Origin: Sclerurus mexicanus
Lineage: Eukaryota > Chordata > Aves > Passeriformes > Furnariidae
Assembly: GCA_013396755.1 (NCBI GenBank)
Contig: VWZF01001856.1
Span: 1,887,902 to 1,951,901, forward strand
DNA length: 64,000 nucleotides
Direction: 5' to 3'
Shown: positions 41,301 through 53,300 of the stretch, one piece after another
How the letters are laid out: each line of letters opens with the position of its first letter
How positions within the stretch are numbered: position 1 is the stretch's first letter
Translations under genes and position numbers: made by a program
The notes under the pieces: model-generated
What the model was told of the DNA's origin: nothing
The model's database searches: none
What the model saw: the letters and a program-made list of their open reading frames with translations, nothing else

Positions 41301-44300
41301 CATGGAAAGAGCTCCTCCAAGATGTGCCTTTGAGTGAAATGAGGGCCTGTGATACAGCTGAATATGTAACTCAAACTTTTTCCACCCTCCAGGCCAAAGT
41401 CTTGAGCATGGGAACTCGGTGATTTGCTGAAAATAATTTGGCACTTTTAGAAACTGAATATACAAAGAAATAGCTTTCCTTTTGAGGAAAGAAGCAACTC
41501 AGTCTGAGTTCTTATTCAAAAAGACCCTTCTACTTGACACAAAACTAACATGACAACTCTTGGGATGGGAGAGTGTAAACTGAACCCTCATCTGAGACTT
41601 GTAAGAACCAGATATGAACCCCTACAGAACAGTTCTCAGCAAAAGACCTTCTTGGCCAATAAATGATGCCACAAATCTGTGATGAGCTTCAGTTATTGCA
41701 GGGAAACATTAGTGTTGATATAATAGATTTCATTTCAATATAGCAGACCTTTTATCATGCGGAACTACAACAAAGACTGGAAATAACACTCTACCCTCCT
41801 TGCTTTGAAGCACAGACTCTGAAGATGTAATTTATTTTCTTGCAACTCTTTTTTCAATCATCTAATCTGGAATTTGCTGCTCCAAATAAGATTGCCTAAG
41901 TTTCCACAGGTGTCTTCATAAAAACAATCATTGGGAGAGCAAATCAACCAAAGCCAAAGACATTGAGTGGGGGTTAATAAAAAGTTACTGTACACTGAGA
42001 ACAACGGGCAAGTCCCCAGTTGTTTTTTTCCAAGTCAGTGTCCAGACTCTTTCATAGCACGAGTTGGAGTCTTTGGTCACGATGAAGTCACTGGTGTTGA
42101 AGTAGGGAGCTGTAGAGTTGTCTACGTTGTCCTTCAAAAGCCTGCGGAGATGGTGGGAGGAGATGTGCACTGACACATCTGCAAAAGAGATTAGAAATAC
42201 TGGATATCATCATCCCCAGGAGAACACATCTGCCTGCTCCTGGAAAAGAAAGGTGTTTCATTATTAGTGCAAGGCTGTTGTGGTTCAAACCTCTGCAACT
42301 GCCAAAAGGCAGCAGAGGGAAAAGCACTGGACCCTAAATGCTAAAAGATCATAGAAATATGGAATAGAATCACAGTTTGTGTTGGAAAGGACCTTAACAT
42401 CACATAGCCCAAGACCCCTGCAATGAACACTAGATCAGGTTGCCACATCCAATCTGACCTTGAATGTTTCCAGGGATTGGGGTATCCATCACCTCTCTGG
42501 ACAGCCTGTGTCAGTGCCTCACCACCCACATCATAAAAAACTTCTTCCCTGTATCTAATCTGAAGATCTAGAAAACCATAGGAGCCTCTCCAGATGAGAT
42601 CATCAGAAACTTTAATACTTTTACATAATATGGACACTGAAATTTCTGTGTGCAAGTCATTTTCCTTCGAAATAGGAAGGCTGCAAACTTCCTACATGAG
42701 ATGGGTGTGGAGAGAGTCAGTCTGTCAAGAAGGCTTTTTGTACTGTGCAATCCCAAATAAATGCAAATGATGCTTTTTGTCTTTTCACGTAAATCCCCAT
42801 AGCCATTCAAAGCTGCAGGTACAATAAAACTCTCTAAACCAATTAATGACAAAGAGGGGAAAGCACAAGACTTGGAAACAGGGCAAGAGACAGGGAGTAC
42901 ATTTTTCAAAGCATTACTGCAGTTACCAGAGGAAAATCTAAAAATAGCAACATGGAAGAAAGTTATATCAACAAATATTCTAAGGCTGCATTTTCCTCTT
43001 CTGTTATTTGACTTTATAACTGAGTTCCAATCACCAGTTCCTCAGTCAAGAACTTTATCTTTGGCTTTGCTCAAATTTATCTCCTCCATTTCATTTCATT
43101 TTAAACCTCTGCTTATTTAAGCCAAACACAAGAAAACCTGGCACATTTAAAGGGTGACCAGCTCAGGTCAAGCACTTCTATGTACAAAAACTTTTGTTAT
43201 ATCTGCAAAACAACTACTGACCTTGACAATCCTGGAAGAGAATTAATTTCCTGGTAACTTGCCCAGGTCTTGTCATACACGACCACCAGAAGTACACATG
43301 CTGGAAAAATACCTGCATAATGAAACCTCGGGGTGCAAAATTTGGGATCTTATCCAAAGTTCTTTAACATTTAAGGCAAATATTTTGTGGGGGCTATATG
43401 CATATTGTATCAGCTCTGTCTAGAAATACTGCCCTGTCCGTAATCCTTAACTCCTGTCTTAAAGGACATCAAATGCAAAGATCTGGCAAACATCACTAAG
43501 GGTTTAAGCTGCCAGTTTGTACCTCGAGCACGCCCATAGTTCAGTGTTGTCTTTTCATAGAGTCACAGAGTGGTTTGGGCTGGAAGGGACCTTAAAGATC
43601 ATCTTTTTCCAACCCCACTGAGGGACACCTTCCACTGGACCAGGTTGCTCAAAACCCTGTCCAACCTGGCCTTGAACACTTCCAGGGATGGGACATCCAT
43701 AGCTTCTCTGGCAGCTCCTTCTTCACTTGGCTTCCTGCAAAGAAAAACTAGAACTTGTACTTTCATCCTCTCTTACCTGGTATCACTCTCTTGGCCAAGT
43801 GGATGTGGAAGGTCCCCCCAAGAGGTGGGGATGACTTCTGCAGTCTCTGGATGGTGAGGCTGACTCTCACATCCTCCGTGGAGACATAGAGGTGTCCATA
43901 CTCCTTAGAGCCCTCCCCAAACATTGCACCTCTGTGGGATAGAGAGGGTTCACATGAAGGCATCAGCAGCTGGGACCCCCACCACAGACACCCCCATATC
44001 TGTGGGAGCAACACTCATGAAGGACCTAAGGGAATCATGCTCAGAGTTCAAACAAAATTTGATATTCCCAAATTATACCTACATTATACAGGCAGTGCCC
44101 ACAACAGAAAACTGTGGAAAGTGACCTTTTTAAGTTATGACAGGAGAAATAATTTATAGACCACCAAGCACAGGTAAATCCCACCCCAGGACTGGTGTTT
44201 TTAAAGGACCAGTTCAATGCAGCCTGGACAGCACCTACAAAAACCAAAGCAAAAAGCTTTCCTACCTCACCCCGTAATGTCCTTGAGTCCATCAAAATCT

Positions 44301-47300
44301 TAACTCCCTTGAATTGCAGTGATATTTTGTATTGTGGAATCATTAAGGTTGGAAAAGACCTCTAAGGTCCACCACTAAACTATGTCCCCAAACACCACAA
44401 CTATATTAGAGTAAGTTAAGTTCACCCAAAGTCCAATTTCTAAACCTTAAAATACTTTCTCCTTTGCCTCTAAAATCCTCCTTTTTCAAAGGAAAAGGAG
44501 CCTCTCTGTGGTACAACGATGCCACCACGTGGTTCAGTGTCTCGACGACAACTTGCTTCTTCAGAACAAATTTCGAGAATCCAAAAGGATCACTGAGTCT
44601 TTTGTACAGCTGGTACCTCAGATTTTAGCTGGTATTCCTGTTCCAAGAGGAATAGGAGTTGTGTTAGCATAAATCACAGCCTGTTTTTAGGGAAGAGAAA
44701 GACCCAGGTTCGTTTTGAAGATGTCCAAAGACACCCCTTTGTAAGGCATGTGCTGATTCCTCTTCTCAGTATTCCGTGCTTCAGCATTCTCTGCTTCTCT
44801 GATATCTTTATATGCGAGATGGAAAATCCCACCACTGCCAAGCACCTTTTATTTTTTCTCCTGGTGAGAGATTATGTGGTCAGTCCATCTCTTAATCTTC
44901 TTTTTATAAACTGAACCAGCTGAGTTTCTTAAATTTTTCTTTCCGTTTCCTTCAGCTCCATAATGATGCTTCTACAAGTTTTTTCCTAGTTTTCCATTTT
45001 TAAAATGTGGTCATCAGTGCAGCATTCCAAGGTCAATCTTCTTGAATACTCCACAAAGGAGTAAAGATTTCCCCTCTTTCTATTACTTACACCTCTGGTT
45101 ACACATATCAAACAGCACAAAGCTCCCCCTGTATTCTCATCCTTGTCTTTAACATTGGTGGCTAATGTCAAAATACTACTTTTGAGACAAGCAATTAAAT
45201 GTTATTTTGGAGGGGAGACTTTCACACCTCAAATCCTTCTGTGATGTGCTACCTAAATCAACTTCTACAAAACAGCTGGCTCTGAACTGAGGTTTAACTG
45301 TTACACCAAATGACTTCTTCGACTTGGCCTTTGCAGCTCTTATATTGGGAAAACTGAGATAGAAACTGGATTGCATCCGTTTTCCTTTGTATTGACTCTG
45401 CCTCTATCTCTGAAACCCAACAGGTGAGTTCACCGGAGCCTTAGATTTCATCAGGAAACGCAAGGACTTGGCTACTCTGGGAGCCAGACCAAATTTCTTC
45501 AGATTTTAGCCATGTCTTAAAGAAATCCCCGTCTGTCTTTAGAGTGCTTCAAAGTAATGTTTCTTTGCCTTCACTTGAAAGAAGAGAACACAAAGTAAAA
45601 AAACCAAATTAAGTTACATCTGGCTAAGGAGGTTTCCTGTGGATGACTGAGCAAGCCAGTTTAGTGGAGAAACTGAGCCAAGCTAACAGCTGGCTCCTGC
45701 AGAGGAGAGGCTGCATCATTCCAGCTTCTCTCTTGCTTGGCTCCACTCCCATCAGGTCTTTGTTGACTCAGCTGGATAAAATCCAACTTTTCAGGACTTA
45801 TTTTCTGCCAGTACAGTTCTTTAATGGTGCACTCTCTGATCTAGTTTGCCCCTGCCCCTGGCTCTGATTCCTCTTTCACTGCTGAGAGGGATAAAAAACA
45901 CCCAGTAAACAAGGACATGTCAGGTGGACTTTTGTTGCCTAATGTCATCAAAGGTGTTGGAAGCATGACTTTCTGATAATCTGCTGTTCCAGGCGGGCTT
46001 AGGTTTCCTTCTAGCTCTACAACATATCTTGGTGGTCCATGCACATCTTACATCACTAGTTAGGTGAAACACCTTATGCATCTCTTTTTCAGCAACTGAA
46101 TCCAGCTAAAACCAGCTTCAGACAAGTTGGGGAAAGTACAAGAGGTATTGCAGGGTATTGAGGTGACCTACTCACTGGCCATACCTTGGAGAGAGAAGGG
46201 GCAGACTTGGACCACAACCAGATACCACCCAGGACACATTGTAAGTGGGAGGAGACCCCACCACAGACACTGATTCAATTATCCTCCCACCTGGGCGAGG
46301 GGGTTTGGGATCTCTCTGAGAAACTGGAAGAAAAGCACAAGCATTCATTAAAGCAAGGAGAGCAGCCGTGACTGTGCTCAGGTTATTGTCATTTCAAAGC
46401 TGGGAACACATCTGCTTGGGGGTTTTGTTAAGTTATGTTTCACAGAATCTTTTAGGTTGGAAATCCCTCTAAGGTCACCGAGTCCAATTGTTCCCCCAGC
46501 ACTGCCAAGCCCAACACTAACCCATGTGCCACAGTTACACATCTTTTAAATCCCTCCAGGGATGGTGACTCCACCACTGCCATAAAGTAAAAATAAATTT
46601 AAAAAGAAAAATCACAAAAAAACAAAACACCAAGAGTATTGATATTTGGCAATTCCTTCTTAACTGCTGTCACAAAAAAAAGTTCAAGAAAACAAAATTA
46701 TTTTTGTGCCTGATGTGAAATCCCCCTTTGAAAAAGTTTCATTCAGATTTATCGTTGTAGGTTTCAATGGAATATCCTGGGGGAAATAAAAATAAAAAGA
46801 GGGAAATGGATTCCTTTACCAGTCACAGCTCTGTCAGCAATGATGACTTCATCCAGGTAAAATGACCCAGAAGTTTCCTTTTGCAGCTCAGCACCCTGCA
46901 AATCTATCTGATGCACAAACACAGGGGAACTGGCAGGGAGGTCCTGGACAAGCGTGGAGACATTCACACACCTCTTCCAGAGGTCAGTGCAGGTAAATGT
47001 CCAGCTGGAAGACACCAAGGTTGTGACAATAACTGAATTTGAGGTGATTGTGAAGCTTTCAGGTACCTGAGGTACTGCTGTTGTTACCACTGTTATTTAT
47101 TCATGCACAAGACTCAGTAGCTTGTGACCAGCCTTTACACGTCTCTGTTGAGTTCCCCACAGTGAGAAACAAGGCTTTAAATCACAGAATTGCTTGGGTC
47201 GGAAGGGACCTTAAAAAATTATCTCATTCTACCCCCCCTGCCATGGGCAGGGACACCTTCCACTATCCCAGGTTGCTCCAAGCCCAGTCCAACCTGGCCT

Positions 47301-50300
47301 TGAACACTTCTAGGGATGGGGCAGCCACAGCTTCTCTGTTCCAGTGCCTCACCACCCTCAGAGGTCTCTGGCTGTGGGTCCTTTCCTGCATCACAAGAGT
47401 GGGATGTGGGAGTGACTCTCTGCTTTATTTTTGGCAAAATGCTACAACAGCATCAGTGACCTCAATGGGGGTCAGTAAAGAAGTCAGACCGCTTGGGAAT
47501 ATCATACCATTGCTTAAGGCTCCCAGTTCTCTCCACAAAGTTCTTCTGGCACTCCTGTTTTTTTTTTTTAAGTGTGCCTGCCCCAAACTTTACATCTACC
47601 AAATGTTTTCTACGCGTGGAATTTGAGGTGAATAAAGAAAATTAAGGACTACATCAATTTTCAAAACTTTGTGTACCAACAATCTCATGAGGTTCCAGGC
47701 AGGCAAAAGAAAACCTGATCAATTCATCTGTTTCACTGCAGAAAATCCACCATCTCTGGCTAAAGAAACTGGGAGCGTTATTGTCCTCAGAAACTTTCCA
47801 GTGTGTTTACCAGAAACAGAACAAACTCTTTATGTGTGCTTTACTATGGTGAGATACTGCATATGACAAGGAACATGGAAGTTTACTCAGTAACTCCTCA
47901 GAAAATATGGAATCACATTCCAGGGCTGCCTCTGCAGGGACAAAGCATGTGTCAGCTTATCCCACCTCACAGTTTATTCCCATATAGGTGAGAACTTCCC
48001 TTCATTTTCCCAGTGCAGCTCTTTATTATGGAATGTGTAATCTCTGGAAACTGTCTTCATACCTTTTCGTGTCAGTGGCATTGAAGCCCCATAGGCAGGT
48101 GAGGTTCCTCTTCACTAAACATGAAGAGACATTGGTGTAGGACACAGAGATATGAAGGATGTTGCTCATGTGGCCTTTATGTGCAAAACACACCTGCAAA
48201 AATTGGGAATAAAATTTTCACAACTCAAACCACAGATAATTTGTATATGATGTATGTAGAAGATACTATATTATCTTTTGAACCCAATTTTACATTGGGT
48301 TGTTCAGCCTGGAGCAGAAAAGACTCCAGGGAGTCCTTAGAACCCCCTCCAGTGACTAAAGAGGCTCCAAGAGAGCTGCAGAGGGACTTTGGGCAAGAGT
48401 ATGGAGTGAACAGGAGAAAGAGGAATGGCTTCATACTGAAATAGAGTAGATTTAGATTGGATATTAGGAAGAATTTCTTCCCTGTGAGGGTGGGCAGGCC
48501 CTGGCAAAGGTTGCCCAGAGAAGCTGTGGCTGCCCCATCCCTGGAGGTGTTCAGGGCCAGGCTATTTGCCTTCGCCCAGGTGGCAAAGGAGAAGGTGACA
48601 GAGTTGAAATCAAGCCCTTATTCCTATCAAAAGCAGTAAAAGATGAGCAGAAAAGTGAGTGATAGTGGACCCCAGACAACAAGGGTTTTTTCCTTTTGTC
48701 AAGAAATGGACATCCCTGCATTTCCATCTTTCCCCAACATCATCCCACCTTTTCCTTTCCCTCAGCAATGGTTGCACCCCCAGCAGCAGATAGCATCCAG
48801 CTTGTTAAACTATATCTACACCTCAGGGATCTCAACTCACCCAGTCAATAAAAGACACTGTTCTGTCCATAAACACTGTCCAAAGACATTATCCTTTGTA
48901 GATTTGATGGAATTCTAAGCAGAGCAGATGATTTTAAGTTGCTGATTGTACTCTGAGTAGTCAGTTCCTAGTACAAGCTACTCATTAAGAGCAGCCACTT
49001 ACGTGTGTATATTCAGTAAGGTCATATCTTGGTATCATTGACAGGGAGGTTTCCACCAGCTGGCTTGGCCTGTGAACACTGAACCTGCCACAGAAAGGCT
49101 CCGTTCCACTGACAATGTGTCCTGTGGAAGTGACACTGTTCACATCTGACAGAGAAAAAAAACAAAAACCAAAAAAGAGAAGATGGAAGGTTTGAAAGTG
49201 ATTCAGAAGATGCCAGTACAGCCAAGAGATTCATGAAAATACAGAAAGTAGGTATCCAAAAATTGTCAAACAGTCCTACTCTAAATATTCTCCTGCCAGA
49301 AATCAAGAAGTATTTGGATGACGTTCTCAAGCACATGATGTGATTCTTGGGGTTGTCCTGTGCAGGGCCAGGAGATGGATTTAATGGCCCTTATGGGTTC
49401 CTTCCAACTCAGTATATCCTGAATATATGATTATTGTACTGATCATGCTTTTAATACATACCCAAAATGAATAGATAATAAACATAAATGTATGTACTTA
49501 CCTCTATTAAAAGCGCAAATTTACTATCATTACCAGTTTAAAGAACATTTATGTCATAAAAGCAGATCAATTCTGACAATAAATACTGCTTATTTGGCAT
49601 AGAGGATCACTACCTTCTTTCTCAAAACCATCACGGAGAAGGATTTTAGCAGAAGTTGGCTCAGTTTCACATAGCACTGAAAGAAGTTCCTCTATTGCTG
49701 CTTGAACCTTAAAAAGAAATTAAGAAAGTGAAAAGCAGTTTTAGTACAATGGTGTCTGGATCATCTCATCAGGGACCCTCAGCACACACATCACCACTGT
49801 ATTTTTCATTAACCAGGGACCAGTGGCACAGCAGCTCTGAACTAGCAGAATACTAAAAGAATAAAAATATTAAATAATAAAAGAATAAAATTCAGCTCAA
49901 CAGAGCATAAGCTTCCATGTCTGATACCTTTCAGGGTGTGAGATATCCTCAGTCTAATGACTGCGTTGGAACCATCACTCAGGATCATTTTATCACTGTC
50001 CAACTACCACATCAAGAGACCATGGGAGCTGGGAGCTCCTGTCTGAAGCCAGAGCCATACACTACACACCTGACCTTAGAGGAGAAGTTCAAGGGTCTGG
50101 TTCAAGGGAATTCCAAGGTATTTAGATGTTGTGATATGCCTAGAATACACCTGGGACTCAACACCCAAAAAAAATCCCATTGTGAGACATTCTCAGTAAA
50201 AAAAGTCACCCCCAAGTCATGTGAAATTTCTCTCAGCTTCTGGGCCAAATGTGTCAAGCACCAGATCTTCATTGATTCCACCACAGCTGAGGACCACATG

Positions 50301-53300
50301 TCTGTGTATAATGGCACCTACCTGGAAAGCTGTAGCGTTTGTGGGGATCATTTTGTGCAATGTGTTATTCCAGGAGATACTGAAACATCCTGTACCAGAC
50401 ACAGTCAACATCTGTCAAGCAAAGAAGCAAATGAATAAATGAAAACAGACACAAACTTCATGAGACACTTTTCAAACCTGGCATCTTCTACCAAGGAGGA
50501 TTTTAGAGTCAACATTTTGCCTTTTTAAGGATCTGTAAACCAAGAATTCCTTCCAAGAGTCACTTCAGCTGCTCTTGAACTGTTCTTGTCCTCCACGGTC
50601 TCTGCTGACACAAGCCTTGGGCTCCTCTTCTTAGATTATCAGGAGCACAAAGGATACATGACCTGTGCAGACACACTGACAGCCACAAGCAGTCCCTAAA
50701 GCTCCTGAGCTGAAGTTGTGGGGTTTAACCACTAGGAAAAACTTCCCTCATTCCTCAGGGTTTACATACACACACCAGTGTGTAAAACCCTGAACAGCTG
50801 CAGCTCATGGTGCTCTTCCCATCGGCTGTCTCAGGAGGTTAAACACAAGGTGGGGACACACTTTCACAACTAGCACTGACAAGACCTGTGCAATTAGGAT
50901 TTGCTGCCTTTCACATCGGCTTGATCAGGGCTAGCCCAGCTCCCAGGGTCAAGCTAACAGCACTGACCTGCACTTCTGGAAGATGCAAAGCATGAGCCCG
51001 AATTTCATGTCTCTCAATGTAGTAGTTGTTCACCACGTGGGGGTTCAACCATGTGTTATGTATCTGAACTCCCACTCTCATCCCATTGCTGGGTGTCTTC
51101 CCATGTTGAAGTGCTTCCAAGTAGTACCTCGAACCAGCAGTCAGCTCAAATTTCTGGGATTTTGGCTGCCAAAGTTCACTCCAGTTCTTCACCCAGTTCT
51201 CAGACCACTCTGAATTGCCAGCAGGGAGAGAAGCTATTCTCACCTGTGTGAGAACAACCAAATCAGAGTCAGAGAATGGTTTGGGTTGAAAGGGAATTTA
51301 AAGATCATCTAGTTCCAACCCCCTGCCATGGGCACGGACACCTTCCACTATCCCAGACTGCTCCAAGCCCCATCCAACCTGGCCTTGAGCTTTTCCAGGG
51401 ATGGAGCAGCCACAGTTTCCCTGGGCCATCTGTGCCAGGGCCTCCCCACCCTCACAGGGAAGATTTTTTTTCCTAGTATCCAATGATGCCATTAAATCAG
51501 GGAAGTTTCTCCAGTCCCAAAATGCATTTTATCCAATAACACCGCTCCAAAAAAATCCAGACTTGTGTTTGTAACTGATAGCAATGGATTGATGGTTGAC
51601 AAATTGCTTCCTATTATACAGGGAAAAGCCATAATCTTGGAGGGCTTCAGTTTAAAGTTCAACACCCTAAAGGAGTTCATTCTTATGGCTCGTCCTAGCA
51701 CTAATAACAGTTCCCTAAACAACTTCTCATGGATAACTTCAGTCCTACATCACAAGTCCCCCAAATACAAATGAAAGAACTATATTCAGTCTCCTGATAT
51801 GTGGCTGCCCCATCCCTGGAAGAGTTCAAGGTCAGGTTGGATGGGGCTCTGGTTTAGTGGAAAGTGTCCCTGCCCATGGCAGGGGGTAGGAACAAGATGA
51901 TCTTTAAGGTCCCTTTCAACCCAAACCCTTCTACGAGTCTGTGTAATATGTTATCATTAGTAAGACCAGTACTAATTTATTTTTTTTAATAGATAAAAAG
52001 TCTTTTATATTTCTTCTACTCCTTTTCAGTCACTAGGCTCAAGGATAGCCCAGACAAATACATCTCCTTCATTGTAACATCCTCTCAACTTCACAAAGGC
52101 AAGGATCAGGGTTTTCAGAGGGCAATATTTCAACAGTCAAAAAAGGAGGTAAACTGAGGAAATCAGAGAACAAACCTCCAGGTCTTCTTGCACAGATTGT
52201 GAGTGTAATCTGCTGAACTAAAAACAAAAACTCTTCTGGAAAAGACAATCAAAGACTCTGGTTGCAAGCATGAGTTTTTCATGAGCTGAGTGACTGACAG
52301 GACCAATGTAAAACAATTCAATATAGTCACAATGATTTCACTCTGCAATAGATTCATAAGGACCAATAAGTCAATTCCCACTTGTTATGACCTTAATTAA
52401 AATCATTTTCATCATGATCTCAGTTTTTCTCCGCCCAGAGCAATACCTTATGTTCTGGATCTTGGGACAAACTGAAGTAGAGAGATGCCTGACTGTCAGC
52501 CTGAAGCCAGAAGGTGTAATTGTTGGTCTGAGGAGCCACAAAAAATCCACGAAGCCTGGAACTGAGCAAAAGGAGAACATCAATAACAGCAAAAAAAACC
52601 ATCCTCACACCCCACCTTCATAGGTACACTGAGTAACAAGGAAACACCAAGAGACCAACAAAACAAACCATATATTTTAAAACTGACTCAAATGACTCAA
52701 TTTCCCTTTAAATGTCATTTATGTTTCACAAAGCTTTTCAAAAAGGAAAGAAAGAACAGCTTTGTGAAATTGTGTTTTCATTGGTGGTCACTCTTTTGTG
52801 ACTTTCATCTCAAAGTTTTACACCTGAACACAGGAAAAAGCCAAGAACCGCTCAAAATCAACCAAAGAAACAGAAGTGGCAGAAAAATGTGAGAATTCAT
52901 TCACATTGCACAGTTTTTCAAGCGTTTATCTGAAGAAGCAATGACACCAACACAGTTTAGAGATTTCCACAGCTTGAGGCAAATCACTTGATTTCCATTA
53001 ACTCCACCTGTGCTAACACTGCCAAAATCAGCCAAAAATCTGCCCCTCAACACCTGGCCAGAGCTCTGACCCAAAACAGCCTCGAACTGAAGCACTTTCT
53101 ACCTCCACAGCAATTTCCTTTGTGGTATTTCAGCATATCTAGGCCAGGTAGAGCACAAATACTCAGGGAAAGCAAAAGGAGGAAAAAATAAAACACTTCA
53201 CTGCATATTTTAAGCTTCAAAAGGACCTCCGAGCAAAGAGTTTGCTTTGATTTACAGGAGCTGTGCAGTGAGGCTCTGTCATAAAGAGCTGTCAGGTGTT

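Larger units (their letters stand above)
39388..43776. other. PKHD1 introns between exons 39282, 40904, 41994 and 43777
   Basis: Outside the exons at 40904-41026 and 41994-42178, the stretch contains CR1 copies near 42366 and 43557 and otherwise unique sequence. I see no further exon, and phases join without one. Confidence 0.8.

Noticed and set aside
45841..46044. Candidate for the missing exon 22 (GNKSPPDMSLFTGC)
   Set aside because: Only a few scattered matches to human, and no splice sites in the required phases.
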